NCBI RefSeq assembly: GCF_002099425.1
Contig: NW_018344273.1
Location: 1-64,000 of the forward strand
Direction: 5' to 3'
Source: Phascolarctos cinereus
Lineage: Eukaryota; Chordata; Mammalia; Diprotodontia; Phascolarctidae
Length of the DNA stretch: 64,000 bases
A program made the translations under genes and the position numbers. Under the pieces are notes generated by a model, which was not told where the DNA came from, ran no database searches, and saw nothing but the letters and a program-made list of their open reading frames with translations. Positions 10,363 through 21,785 of the stretch are shown one piece after another. Within the stretch, counting starts at the first letter, position 1. Each line of letters begins with the position of its first letter.

Positions 10363-12104
10363 AGAAGGGATAGAAGTGGACCTGAAAGTGGGGCTTGCTC
10401 ACCTGGAAAAGTACAGGCTCCCCAGGAGATCACTGCAAATGTCCAAATGTTGCCTCAGAGCCGTACTCTATAAAAAAGGTTTCTAAATCAAAATGCTACC
10501 TTTAATTTTCATTTATATTTAATTTACATAAAGAACACTTCAAAGTGGAATGCCAGAGGGGCAAAATCAGCATTGAATATGATGTTAAAAATGAATCAGT
10601 CCATTTTGAGTGTTGCCAAATGAACCAAACTGTTGAACTGGGAGAGAGGAATTAGATTGGTGCTTTGAAATCATCCAGGAGAGGATAGTGCCAAATCTCA
10701 GCAAGGAATGATCAACTGGGACAAGTTGTGCTATGGGGCAGGATAAAGAATGGAGGATGAAGAGGCAAGGAATGTCTCTTGGGAGAGTGGGCTTACTCTT
10801 AACAGAATTTCTGCATAGCCTTGTTTCTACTAATTTTAAAAGATCAAATGTAGCATTACTGAAGGATGAGACCTCATCTAAGCTACTGCTGGGATGGGTG
10901 CCTGAGTTTCTCACTTTTCAAGGCATCCGTGCTGAGCTGGATGCAAAACCCAGCATGGACTCTGACTCTTGGACTCCAGGAGGCTCACTCTCCTGACCTT
11001 TCAAAAGCCTCCAGATCTTTCATCTAAGAACAGGGCAAAGGATTAAGGCCCATTTACACGAGGCTGCCTGTTGGCCGTGAAGGGAAAATGTCCAAAGCCT
11101 TAGCTTTTACTGTGTTCTCTCTCAATGGACACTGTCAGCAAAGGAATTCAAACCAAGAGAAGAGGTTCACCAAGGGAGAGAACTGAAAAGAGTGACTAAG
11201 GCTTTGGTTGACCAAGTGTTTTGGACAGACTTTGAAGCATGTGTAGATATTCTGTAACTAGTTCCAACCAGCTGCCCAAGAGGTAAATAGTAGCCTCTTG
11301 ATGGCTACACACCTTCAAAAGGCTAGTGTCTTCAAAGTATCTCCAGAGCACAGCACTGTAATTCTCCCAGAAGCAGGCTCACCAGGAGTAGCATCAGAGC
11401 TCTCTGCATGTATTCCAGCCCTCCATTATAATTAAATATCCCATTATTTAAATTTGAGAACAAAAACAGATTCCAAAGCCAAATATAAATGATTTAAAAA
11501 TCTGCTCTTTTAGATTCTCTATGCTCCAATTTTCCTCTGTTACTTTAGAACACAGAGGGTTGACCACTAATTGGAAATCCAAAGAGAATTTAGAAGACAC
11601 AAAAGAATTTGGCCCAGGTAATGAATAAGATTATCAGGGCTGGTGGTGGTGATAAATAGGTCCTCTTAGCACATTCTCCCATTCACCCCCAATGAGGTGA
11701 AAGGCAATTGGCCCCTTGAGCAGAGCCTCTACTTCTCCTGACCCAGACCTGTGCCCCTCTTGGGTCTCCAGATCTTTGACTCCAAACCCTCTTGACTGGT
11801 TAATTTGAATGGTTAAGTAGGAAGTCCTGCCTCATTCTGGAGGTCATGCCTCTTGCTTTCAAAGGATACATAGGCTAGGGTGGGTCTCATGTCCAGAGTC
11901 CCAAGGAGTATGATGAGGAAGACTGCCTTTACCAGGAAGACAAGACTGTGTCTGAAGCTGTGAATTGCAGCTAGAACCCCTGCATAAGATTAAAAGTAGG
12001 AGGAAAGGGGTGAAGAAGAGGTTATGCTGGAAAAGGGCTCAATGTAGAAGACAGATTGACCATAGGACCCAAAGGCCAAACAGAGGAACAAATGCAAGAC
12101 TTTT
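10363..12104. other. Unassigned 1.7-kb stretch
   Basis: No repeat family could be named. Overlapping opposite-strand frames at 10585-10914 (-, 109 codons) and 10733-10996 (+, 87 codons) have no known motif or matching splice sites. This is among the longest stretches without a recognisable repeat, so it may be single-copy DNA. Confidence 0.45.
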
Positions 12105-12330
12105 CCAAGGTATGTGTACACAGAAGTCCAGAGTCCTAATGTTGGAAGGAGTCTCAGGCTATAGCTAGTCCAAGTTATTCTTGAATAAGAATCTCTTTTA
12201 TATCATCTTTGATAAAAAGCCAATTCACCTTTTGTTGACATTTTACAGTGAAAGGAAACCCATCACCTCAGGAAGTCTACTCCACTTTTTGGCAGATCTA
12301 ATTGTTATTAAAGCTAGGATCTCTGGAATG
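12105..12330 (-). mobile_element. L3/CR1 LINE 3' part
   Basis: Antisense L3 tail: aatgttggaaggagtctcag, then tcacctcaggaagtctactc, cactttttggcagatctaat and tgttattaaag. Confidence 0.6.
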
Positions 12331-12334
12331 CTTA

Positions 12335-12635
12335 AAAGATTGCAAAGTGCTTTATGTATATTAACTCATTGGATCCTTCTAACAACCCTGTGAGGGAGGT
12401 GTCCATTTTACAGATGAAGAAATTGATCCTAAGAGAGGTTAATTGATTTGCCCAGGGTCACACAGCTAAGAAGCACCTGCAAGCTCAGTGAATAGAACAC
12501 TAGATGTGGAGTCAAGAAGATCTGAGTTCAAATCTGGTCTCAGATACTTACTAGCTGTGTGACCCTGGCCAAGTCACTCAATCACTGAGGCTGCATTTGA
12601 ACCCTTCTCTGTGACTCAACTTCTATAACATGAGG
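12335..12635 (-). mobile_element. CORE-SINE split by a second SINE
   Basis: The antisense copy runs from gattgcaaagtgctttatgt to cagggtcacacagctaagaa. It resumes at about 12590 (tgaggctgcatttgaaccc). Between lies a sense tRNA-SINE head (about 12481-12589, gagttcaaatctggtctcag). Confidence 0.7.
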
Positions 12636-12639
12636 TCAT

Positions 12640-12845
12640 CCAGGCACCTTCTCTCTTCATTCCCTTCCACCTCTCCCTTGCCTCCTCCCCCCACCACTCA
12701 CATTTTTCGGCTCTCTTTTGCATATTTTCTTCCCCTGTTAGAATGTAAGCTTCTTTGGGGGAGTCACTGTCTTTCTTTTTGGTTGTTTTTATATTCCCAG
12801 TGCTTGGCAGGGTGCCCAACACAGAGTAAGAACTTAACAAAAAAT
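12640..12845 (+). mobile_element. L2-type LINE 3' end
   Basis: Sense L2 tail: ttagaatgtaagcttctttg, then ttatattcccagtgcttggc and agagtaagaacttaac. The 98-codon frame at 12630-12926 is part of it. Confidence 0.8.
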
Positions 12846-13014
12846 GGCTTCTTCTCTTACCTTTCCTTACGGGTTATTGATAAAGCGTACAGTCAGAGGA
12901 ATGTGTGGCTGTTTTTGTTTCTTTGACATCTAGAACTGGGCTATTCCATCAGGTAATGGATAAGAAGGAAGTCAGGAGCTAGGCTTAAAATTAGGAGCCA
13001 CTTATATTAAGTAT

Positions 13015-13240
13015 TCATATTTTCTGGAAATCACATAATAATTATAATAACAACTGTACCGTAAGACTTACAAAGCCTTTAATATATCTTATTTCATTTG
13101 ATCCTCACAACAACCCCATGAATTAAGGACTACAGATATTATTATCTCCCTTTTATAGGTAAGAAAACTAAGAGTGGCTAAGTGATTTGCTTGTGGTCAC
13201 CCAATTAGTAATTTTTAGAGTCAGAGTAAAGAACAGGATT
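13015..13240 (-). mobile_element. CORE-SINE
   Basis: Antisense: ttgatcctcacaacaacccc, then ttttataggtaagaaaacta and cttgtggtcacccaattag. Confidence 0.75.
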
Positions 13241-13504
13241 TGAAGCCTCAGTGAAGAGGGTATGCAAGTATAGATGACATTTGTTCCTTTGTCCTTACCC
13301 GTGCCCTTTAGTAGTAAGATGAAGTTCCCATTCTCAGGTAGCATAGAGTTCAAGCCAAGCATGGCTCTAGATAGTCTAAGTAAGAGAGGAGAAGATAGCT
13401 CATTTTAAAAAGGTTCTTTTTTTAAATTTTAGGAATTCCCCAATCATAAATCTAAGAGATCAAAGGGATTTTAGAGGTCTTCCAGTCCCACTGCTCACCT
13501 ATTG

Positions 13505-13678
13505 AGGCAGTGTGGAAGAATGGAAAGAGTTTTAATTTTGGATTGGGGGCCTCAGTTCAAATCTCAGTTCTAATGCTTATGACACCACTCTGCGCAAGTC
13601 CTTTAATCTCAGAGTCTCAGTTTCCTCATCTGAAAATAGAATTAATAATACTTTCACTACAATCTCCACAGGATTAAA
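13505..13678 (+). mobile_element. MIR-like SINE
   Basis: Sense copy: ggcctcagttcaaatctcag, gcgcaagtcctttaatctca and tttcctcatctgaaaataga. It abuts the next SINE. Confidence 0.75.
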
Positions 13679-13679
13679 G

Positions 13680-13926
13680 TGAAGTAAGGTAGCATAGTGG
13701 ATAGAACAGAGCTTGGAATCAGGAATAGGCATGTTCATGAGTTCACATGTGGCCTCAGATACTAGGTGTGTGACCCTGGGCAGGTCACTTGATACTATTT
13801 GCCTCAGTTTCCTCATCCATAAAATGAGCTGGAGAAGGAAATGGCAAACCACTTCAGTATCTCTTTCAAGAAAACTCCAAATGGGGTCACGAAGAGTTGG
13901 ACGTGACTGAAATGACTGAAGAACAA
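13680..13926 (+). mobile_element. tRNA-SINE with RTE-type tail
   Basis: The head aaggtagcatagtggataga leads to gtgtgaccctgggcaggtca, then gagctggagaaggaaatggc, and the RTE-like end ggggtcacgaagagttggac and gactgaagaacaa. It is nearly complete. Confidence 0.87.
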
Positions 13927-13954
13927 ATTAGTTATGGTATGGTATATATTAGTT

Positions 13955-14200
13955 ATGACTACCACTCCTGCAACATCCCTGAAAGACACAAAGTCTTACT
14001 TGATCACTTCTAGCGGCAGTGAATTCATTAATGTGAGGCAGTTGTTGAACAGCTTTAATTATATATTTTTAAAGATAATTTTCTACTGAGTCAAAATCCA
14101 CCTTCTTTAACATCTACACACTGTGGAACAAGTCTGCTCTCTCTTCTATGTGGGTGGCCTTCAAATATTTAGGAACACAGACTTCTCTAGTTGAAAGGTC
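13955..14200 (-). mobile_element. L3/CR1 LINE 3' part
   Basis: Antisense L3 text: cttctagcggcagtgaattc, ttaatgtgaggcagttgttg and ggtggccttcaaatatttag. Confidence 0.55.
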
Positions 14201-14231
14201 CTGGAGATTACCCAGTCCAGCAATTCCTTTT

Positions 14232-14420
14232 TAGTGGTTCAAGAATCCCTTGGGGTTTGAGACATTGGTCCAAACGGTTCATGCTAAAAGTTCTTTAATG
14301 GCACCTTAAGAAGTAAATAATTGCAGAGTATAATGCGTAGTATATTAAAATACCTAGCAGTTCACAATTCTTTTGTTTCACTAAAAGGAGTTCATGGAAC
14401 AAAAATGTTGGGAGCCACTG
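14232..14420. mobile_element. hAT-like MITE
   Basis: The ends form short inverted repeats: tagtggttc at the left and, inverted, cagtggctc at the right, 7 of 9 matching. This is the CAGTGG-type end common in hAT elements. It lies between two pieces of MIR/L3-like text (cagtccagcaattcc and ctagtccaagccttc). Confidence 0.5.
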
Positions 14421-14560
14421 ATCTAGTCCAAGCCTTCATCTTACATATGAAGAAGCTGAGATGCAGAGAAGAGAAAGGATTTGCACTTATTCAAAGTCAC
14501 ATAGGTACTAAAGTTGACAGAGCTAGGATTCAAACACAAGTCCCTTCATTCCAGAGTCAG
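14421..14560 (-). mobile_element. MIR-like SINE part
   Basis: Antisense: catatgaagaagctgagatg, caaagtcacataggtact and aggattcaaacacaagtc. Confidence 0.65.
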
Positions 14561-14607
14561 TTTTATTTATTTATGTCACATTATGTTGTCTGAGACAACC
14601 CGTCTAC

Positions 14608-14870
14608 TTTTCTCAACTATCAATTGATCAACAAGAATTTATTAAGCACCTACTATGTGCTTGGTATATAATAGGCATTTGGCACATTTGGCATTTGGTT
14701 TTTAGTATATGTTTGTTGACTTATTGTCTGACAAACACCATGTTGGCACTGGGGATTCAAAAAACAAAAGTGAAACAGTTCCTGCCCTCAAGCAGCTTAC
14801 ATTCTATTAGGAGAGATAAAATGTATAGTACATAAATAAATATATAAAACTAGATTGAAATTCCATAAGA
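14608..14870 (-). mobile_element. L2-type LINE 3' end
   Basis: Antisense tail: tcaattgatcaacaagaatt, tattaagcacctactatgtg, then ctcaagcagcttacattcta. A short expansion (ggcatttggcacatttggca, about 14672) interrupts it. Confidence 0.78.
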
Positions 14871-14974
14871 CTCTATTTGGTTCCTTTCTTGCTATTCTGA
14901 TACCATCTCACTTTAAGGCTTTGGGGTATATTGTTTTACTTATTGCAGTCAAGGTGGGTACTGTCCTTGAAGAC

Positions 14975-15248
14975 AATAATAATACAAGCTACCATTTTAA
15001 AATCCTGTAAGGTTTGCAAAACACTTTACAAATAGCTTATTTGATCCTCACAACAACTCTGGGAGGCAGGTGCTATTATGAATCTTATTTTACAGAGGAG
15101 GAAACTGAGGAAGAGAGAGGTTAAGGGAGTTACCCAGGGTCACAGAGCTGGTAAATGGCTAAGGTCTGATTTGAGCTTTGAACTTTGGTCTCCCTAACTT
15201 CCTAACTCCGGTGCTCTACGCAGCGTACCACGTACGCCTCATGACATA
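14975..15248 (-). mobile_element. CORE-SINE
   Basis: Antisense full-length copy: aatcctgtaaggtttgcaaa, tttgatcctcacaacaactc, gaggaaactgaggaagaga, ending ctctacgcagcgtaccacg. Confidence 0.8.
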
Positions 15249-15760
15249 AACTCATGGAAGCCTGTAGTGAAGATCTGAACTTTACAGATTGAGTTTGCTG
15301 ATCCTTGGCAGGAAGACACTAAACAGATTCAAATTGTTCCTTGAGCCATTTGTTAACAATGGCGAAAGGGGGATTCTTTCACTCATTCCTTGCGTCACAA
15401 AGCCCTCAGTGGGGTGGAAACTCCAGACAATTCTCTCTATCTGCATCCCCTCCAGGACATACAAGGGAAACTCTACTGACTCACCCAGAACACCAAGAAA
15501 GTGGAAGGACAATTTTCCCTAGTGCTGATTCAGCACCTCCTGAGAGCTTTAACTTAATAGGATGCTTGGAGACAAAGAAGGAGAAGCCCAATTCCTTTCC
15601 CTTTCTTTGCCAAGTGGCTCAGATGTTTCCAGGTTAATGGCATTAGGCACTTCAGAGACTCCCAGAACTCAGTCTTTGCCCCTGTATGGTCCATTCTACC
15701 TACCTATTAAAGCCAGAATTAGCTTCCAAATTATAATTCCTTCTGAATTATAATCATAAA
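15249..15760. other. Unassigned DNA with overlapping short frames
   Basis: Three overlapping plus frames (15289-15522, 15341-15637, 15562-15753) and a minus frame of 76 codons show no known domain. No clear splice signals flank them. Confidence 0.4.
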
Positions 15761-15898
15761 CCCATAGAATGCTGGAACTTGAAGGAAACTTACTGTTCAT
15801 CTAGCTCAGTCCTCTCATTTTACTAATTATAACTGACATTTACGAAACACATTTGGGATTGCAAAGTGCTTTAGGCAGGGCCAAAGATCGGGAGCTGG
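15761..15898 (-). mobile_element. MIR-like SINE pieces left of an L1
   Basis: Antisense text: cccatagaatgctggaactt, catctagctcagtcctctca, then a second SINE start (ggattgcaaagtgctttagg). The matching right part appears at about 16875. Confidence 0.6.
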
Positions 15899-16870
15899 AG
15901 CTGAACCAAATTTATGAAAATAAGAGCTATTCCTCAACTGAGAAATAGTCAAAGGAGATGACTAGGCAGCTTTTGGAAGAAGAAATCAATACCAGCATCA
16001 ATAGTCACATAAAAATGCTCTAAATCACTGTTGATTAGAAAAATGTAAATTAAAACAACTTTGAGGTACCACCTCATACCTATCAGATTGGCTAATATGA
16101 CAGGAAAGGAAAATGACAAATGTTGGAGATGTGGAAAAATAGATACACTAATGCACTGTGGGTGGAATTACGAACTGGTCCAACCATTCTAGAGAACAAT
16201 TTGGAACTCTACCCAAAGGGCTATAAAAGTGTGCATACCCTTTGACTCAGCAACACAGCTACTATATCTGTATTCCAAAGACATCAAAGACAGAGGAAAA
16301 GGGCCTATATGTCCAAAAATATTTACAGCAGATCATTTTGTAGTGGCAAAAAACTGGAAATTGAGGGGATGCCCATCATCTGGGGAATGGCTAAACAAGT
16401 TGTGGTATGTGATTATGGTGGAATACTATTGTCCTATAAGAAAAGAGCAGGATGGTTTCAGAAAAACTTGGGAAGATTTATATGAACTGAGTTTGAGTGA
16501 CATGAGCAAAACCAGAAGAACACTGTACACAGTGACAGCAATATCGTAATGATGACCAACACTGAGAAAGACTTGACTGCTCTGACCAAGGCAATGATCC
16601 AAGACAATCCCAAAGGACACGTGGTGAAAAATACAATCTACGTCCAGAGGGAGAACTGATGCACTCAGCACACAGACTGAAGCACACTTCTTTGTTTTTC
16701 TTGCTTTTTTGTGTTATTGTTTATCTTGTTTATCTTCTCAATGGGCTGGGAAAGGACGAGAGGGAGGGAGAGAATTTGCTCAAAATTTTAAAAAGTGAAC
16801 ATCAAAATTTTTAAAGAAATTTAATTGGGAAATACTTAACCAAATAAAAAAATATAATTAGAAAAAGAAA
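15899..16870 (+). mobile_element. L1 3' fragment (ORF2 C-terminus and 3' UTR)
   Basis: This is the plus-strand end of an L1 ORF2. The frame at 16229-16549 contains the C-terminal signature (FDSATQLLYLYSKDIKD, then KNWKLRGCPSSGEWLNKLWY and MVEYYCPIRKEQ), which also occurs at 59496-59939. The 3' UTR differs from that of the 59-kb copy: it is T-rich, then gagagggagggagagaattt, with an A-rich end. The copy is 5'-truncated, and ORF2 is broken upstream. It was inserted within SINE sequence. Confidence 0.9.
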
Positions 16871-16874
16871 CAAT

Positions 16875-17120
16875 GGATCAAGGATAAGTGACTGCCTAAG
16901 GTCACACAGGTAATAAGCATCAGAAGTGGGCTTTGAACCCCAATCCTCTGACTCCAGTCAGTGAATGATCTTACCACTGTGACACATGACCTCATGATTT
17001 CATCTGATACTCTCAACAACCCTGTGAGGTGGATGCTGTTACCATACTAGATTCTTTTCCAGGAAAGGGACTGGTTCAAGGTCACAGAACTTAGTGGCAA
17101 AGCCAAGACTATAAGCTGGG
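16875..17120 (-). mobile_element. MIR-like SINE pieces
   Basis: Two antisense units: ctaaggtcacacaggtaata to gacacatgacct, then tctcaacaaccctgtgaggt to aaggtcacagaacttagtgg. Confidence 0.65.
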
Positions 17121-17121
17121 T

Positions 17122-17200
17122 TGACATTCATTTCCCCACTGCTTAGCACAGGGAACTGCACTCAATATTTAGTAAATGTTTGTTGAATTGAATTTCAGTT
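17122..17200 (+). mobile_element. L2-type LINE 3' tip
   Basis: The text ttccccactgcttagcacag, then tagtaaatgtttgttgaatt. Confidence 0.65.
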
Positions 17201-18110
17201 AATCAAACTTTGTGCTGTACCCAGCAAATAGCTCCACAGAGCTGTTCAAAGAACTTGTGTATTCTGTAAATGTGTATATTCATCAATATTATTCACTGAG
17301 TGCTCAATGTATCTATCCAAGAGCTGTCAGAGGTAAGAGAAGCAGGTTTACCCACCTGGAGGAGAAAGTCTGATCTTTGGAGATTAAGGAGACAAAAGAA
17401 TATGTAGTAGGAGCAGTGAAGACAGTTGGTAAAGGGGCCCATTAGTGAAGCAGAGACAGTTGTCTCTTGGGTACTTTTATGGCACAAAGAAGACCACATT
17501 TTTGGTTAGGAGGCAGATTGTTCAAGTTTATTTTTCACAGCTGCTCAGCTGGGGGCTTCATTCCCTTTCAGAAAAATTGATCCCCAAGTGTCAGTGAATA
17601 TGACGGCATATTTATACAGTTACAGACATAAGGGAGAAACATCAGTGATGGGAAGCAAGCAGGCTTTAATGAGGTCAGGAGCAGGGAGAGGAGAGCGGGC
17701 TACAAGGACACATTTGGTGTTCACTCTGAAGCCCACAGTCCTAGCAGCTGGCATTAAACAGGGAAAGAGCTTGGAAAACATTATACAATTCACCTGCCTC
17801 GTTGAGATAAGGACATCTGTGTGACTGCATGCATGGGGCAAATGGGGGGAAACAATGAGTCAATTATTAAAGAATGGGATCTAAGCTCTTGAAACCAAGA
17901 AAGAGGCAGGTATCTAAGAAAAACAGTTTTGCCAGTGTTGCAAATTTGCACATAACAAACAGATTTTTTCTCTTCCATCCCTTCTCATTACAATAAAGGA
18001 AAACATTACCTTACATTAAAGTAGACTGTGGTCAACATCTAAAACATAAAGAAATATAATAAATGGGAATACGGGGAAAACAGATTTGAGGTACAGATAA
18101 AGAATGCTTT
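17201..18110. other. Unassigned DNA
   Basis: No family or gene recognised. Frames on both strands at 17588-17841 overlap and lack motifs. The 17500-17980 part has features that could be an old LTR in antisense, but I cannot support that. Confidence 0.4.
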
Positions 18111-18114
18111 TCCA

Positions 18115-18750
18115 CCACCAGAATCACAGTGTCTTGGTCAGGAGGAACCTCATAGATAATTTTTTAGATCAATCCATATTTGTACAGAAATGTCGTCTAA
18201 AACTGGTGTCAAACTCAAGTAGAAATGGGGACTGCTAACCCATACATAAGGTTCTTTGTGGGCTGCATGTTGACTTAATTTTAAGATGTAATATTATCTA
18301 TAATTTAATTTATTTTGTTAAATATTTTCCAATTACACATTAATTTGGTTCAAGTTACACTCCACAGTATTGTAGGGTGGCCTATGAGAAGAGTACACCT
18401 CTATTCTAAAACACCCAGGACAAAAAGTCATTAAGCCTATGCATAAAGCCCTCCAGTGAGGGGAAACTCAGTACCTCCAAGGGCATTCCACTTTTAAATA
18501 GCTCTATTTGTTAGGAAGTTTTCCTCTCCATCAAGACTAAATCCTCTTTGCTCTTCTAATCATGTTCCTGTTTTTGTGTTCTGGGGCCAAGCAGAGCAAA
18601 TCTGATTCCTTTGCAGTGGCAGGCCTGTGACAAGCCTTCAAAGTATCGAAGACAGCTATTATGCTCTCCTTTCCTTAAGTTTTCTCTTCTCTTAGATAAA
18701 AAATCCTTAGTTCCTTCTATAATAGATGACTGACCAAAGAAGGCTCAGTA
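18115..18750 (-). mobile_element. L3/CR1 LINE 3' part with a MITE inside
   Basis: Antisense L3: agaatcacagtgtcttggtc, then, after the MITE, agccctccagtgaggggaaa, gggcattccacttttaaata, aatcctctttgctcttctaa, and ctcccctttcctt-like text near 18690. The MITE occupies about 18202-18395. Confidence 0.75.
18202..18395 (+). mobile_element. hAT-like MITE, family shared with 47584-47757
   Basis: It shares ggtgtcaaactcaagtagaa, catgttgacttaattttaag and ccaattacacattaatttgg with the copy at 47584-47757. The right end is eroded. Confidence 0.6.
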
Positions 18751-20120
18751 CCAGGAACGTAGGCAATAGGTTCTGTCTGCTACTCACTCATATCGGGCAG
18801 GGGTTTGGTGAACCTGCTTCTGGCAGTGCATGATGACATATAACGGAGAAGCTCTGCTCTCAGGATTGGAGAATGTGCAGGTATTCGTGACTGTTTCTTG
18901 CCTCCTTACCAAGTGGTGAAGAAAAGCCTTCTCAATGGCTTGTGAGCTGGAAATGAGGGAGCATATAAGAGGTACTAAGAAGCCGAAGTGAGCTCTCTTT
19001 CCTGGTGGTAACTGAGGGAAAATATTTTGGAAGCCTCTTGGTCTGGAGAGAGGCCTTGGTCACTAATCTTTCTACTGTGGTTACCATGTGGCCCATGAAC
19101 ACATGACATCTCTATTTTTTTTAACATTGTTCTTTTTGCTCTTAGGGGAAAGAATTTTGGAGAGGGAAAGGACTAGGTGATGACCTGGTGAATTTCAAAA
19201 AGTCAGAAAATCTACCAGAGGTCCAGTAACTAGAGTTCACTCCTTACTCAGTAAGGAGTCTAGCCCTAAGGAGCATCTTGAAGGATTCAGCTTAGCAGTA
19301 GGCTGCAGGAAGGCACTGACTTGGTTAGTGACTATGCCATACCTAGAAGTGAATGCAATGAATGTTCACGGTGGCCACTTTAGGTTTGAGTTCACCCTCT
19401 CTAGGCACCAAAGTTGTAGAGGGGAGAATGTGCCCCAGTTTGGTAGAATGTCTTTGGACTATGCTTCATGCTATTTTTTTTCAGTAAACTTCCCTTTGTG
19501 AAACTAAATGATGTTCATAGGTTAGATAATATTGGTGTGTCAGTCATTAATGATTGAGTTTGGGGCAGCAAATGCAACAGAATGGGGACTCAAGTCAATA
19601 GCACTAGAAAAACCTCACTACCTCTAAGGGTGCCCGTAGAGCCCTGAGGGGGGATGTATAATCAGACATACGCATTGGGCACCTGACCTTAAACTCACAG
19701 GAGCTTGTGAGTTGGGAGAGGGGTCTCAACTATATCAATATTCTTCAGTTGGTTCTCATATAATGTGGTCTTGAAACCTTCCACTATTCTAGTCAATTTT
19801 CTATGTTTGTTCTCCATCTTATCAATATTCTACCTAACATATGCAACTCATTAAAGAAACAGTGTTGAGAATGCTTCTATTGTCTTATGTTTCCATTTCT
19901 GTTCTTATTAAATGTTATTACTGATTCTCTGTTATTTTTATTAGCCTAGGGTCTATTTGCATAGTAGAAACTGTATATCTAGTCCTGAATTTGACTTTAG
20001 AGGATTTTTTTTTCCTGGAATGGGGGTTCGAGCCAAGTGAGGTACATTTACTACAGTATACTCTCTCTCCCTATAATATGACCAATTCACAAAGGACTAG
20101 GATTGGTTGGCACATGGGCA
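18751..20120. other. Unassigned 1.4-kb stretch
   Basis: No repeat family, long frame or clear splice structure recognised. It may be single-copy DNA. Confidence 0.4.
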
Positions 20121-20124
20121 ATGT

Positions 20125-20610
20125 AGGCTAAAGTGTTCAGTTCAATGTTGGTAAGGCTGTGGGGAAACAGACCTGTTAATATGGTTCTTGTTGGAATTGT
20201 AAATTGGTGCAATCTCTTTGGAGAGCAATCTGGCAACATAGAATAAGGGTTAGAAAACTCTTTATTCCCTTTGACCCAATGAAACCACTACTAGGACTAT
20301 ACACTAAGGATGTAATTATCCAGAAAAAAAAATACCTAGCTATATAAAACTATCCGGAGTGCTTTATTTGTAACAGCAAAAAACTAGAAGCAAATTCTCT
20401 GGTCAATGGTTAGGGAATGGCTGAACAAACTGTGGTATATCAATATAATGGAATATTATTTCCCCATTAAAATGACAAATAGTAGGAATATAGAGAAATA
20501 TAGAACAACAAAGGGAATAATGTAAAGTGAAGAAAACAGCTAGAAGGACAAGATGCCATATAAACAGCAACAACGACAGAACTTTATGTGTACACAGATG
20601 ATCGATCAGA
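20125..20610 (+). mobile_element. Old L1 3' fragment
   Basis: The plus strand carries the diverged ORF2 end: gttagaaaactctttattcc, ccctttgacccaatgaaacc, tggttagggaatggctgaac and tggtatatcaatataatgg, all matching the order at 16.2 kb. The text up to about 20800 may be its 3' UTR. Confidence 0.8.
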
Positions 20611-20844
20611 ACGGGACCCAGAGTTAATAACTTGTTACTGTTATTGCTTTGTAGAAATATATGTTCTTTTAAAAATGTAAATAGGTCTCCTTATATGGTT
20701 ATAATGAGTTTAATTCTTTCTTTACTTTCCTTGTTTGTATTTCTAGAGATTGTTGCTAAATTTACAATAAAAAATTTAGAACTCTACTCCCAAACAGTTC
20801 TTAGAAGCTGCAAACAAACCAGCCCCTGGCTTCTCCTCCCTGGG

Positions 20845-21000
20845 GGCCCACAGGATTATAGGATCATAGATTTAAAGCTAGAAGGGACCTAGTTCAACTC
20901 TGCCATTTTATAGATGAGAAACAGAGGTCTGAAGAGGGTAAGTGACTTCAAGGTCACCGAGTAGAAGAGCCAAGAGTCAAACGTGGGTCATTTGACTCCA
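20845..21000 (-). mobile_element. MIR-like SINE
   Basis: Antisense: ggatcatagatttaaagcta, gaagggacctagttcaactc and ccattttatagatgagaaac. Confidence 0.75.
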
Positions 21001-21209
21001 AACCTGACATTTCTGAGTGTAATGGAACCTAGAGGATCTGTACAGAAAGGAGTTTTCTTTGTGAGTTGCCCTGCTTACCCATTTGTGTTTCATTATTTGT
21101 ATCTTCTGAGACGTGGAGTTGAAAGAGGGAGTTAGGTGGTAAGTGATTGAGAGGAATGTGGATTTAAGAAGCAAAAAACCCATTTGTTATCAGGAGGACT
21201 CCTGATTTG

Positions 21210-21345
21210 ATTCAATTCAATTCAATCCAACTAATATTTTAGTAAGCACCTACACTGTGTCAGGCTCTATTCTACACTGAGGATGCAAGAACAAAAAATG
21301 AAATGTTCCCTGCTCATTATAAGGGCAGGTTCCCCTCGTTGGTCT
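21210..21345 (-). mobile_element. L2-type LINE 3' end
   Basis: Antisense tail with attcaattcaattcaatcc units, then tagtaagcacctacactgtg and tgttccctgctcattataag. Confidence 0.7.
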
Positions 21346-21514
21346 GGGACTGTATTAAAAACAAATGAATGAGGTCAATAGAGTTTGGCCAAGTGAGCAT
21401 CCCAAAATCAACTTATTCACATTGGAATATTCTAAAAATGAAGATGCCATTCTTCTTCTAAGGTCTCCTAGTGAGGGAATCAGGATCATGAGGAGAATCT
21501 CAAATCCCCCAAGA

Positions 21515-21785
21515 GACATCTAGGTGGTGCAGTAGATAGAGCACTGGGCCTGAAGTCAGGAAGACCGGAGTTCAAATTTGACCTCAGATACTTACTAATT
21601 GTATGACCCTGGGCAAGTCACATTACCTCTGTCTGCCTCAGTTTCTTCAACCGTAAAAAGGGGATAACAACAGTACCTACCTCACAGGGCTGCTATGAGG
21701 ATTAAATGAGTTAATAGTTGTAAAGCACTTAGCACAATGCCTGGCACATTACTGGTGCTTAATAAAGGCTTATTTCTTCCCTTCC
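21515..21785 (+). mobile_element. CORE-SINE, full length
   Basis: Head ctaggtggtgcagtagatag, then ggagttcaaatttgacctca, ccgtaaaaaggggataacaa, tagttgtaaagcacttagca and tail ggtgcttaataaaggctta. It is one of the best-preserved CORE-SINEs here. Confidence 0.9.

Noticed and set aside
17500-17980. Old LTR in antisense
   Set aside because: There were only vague compositional hints, with no ends, duplication or matching second copy.
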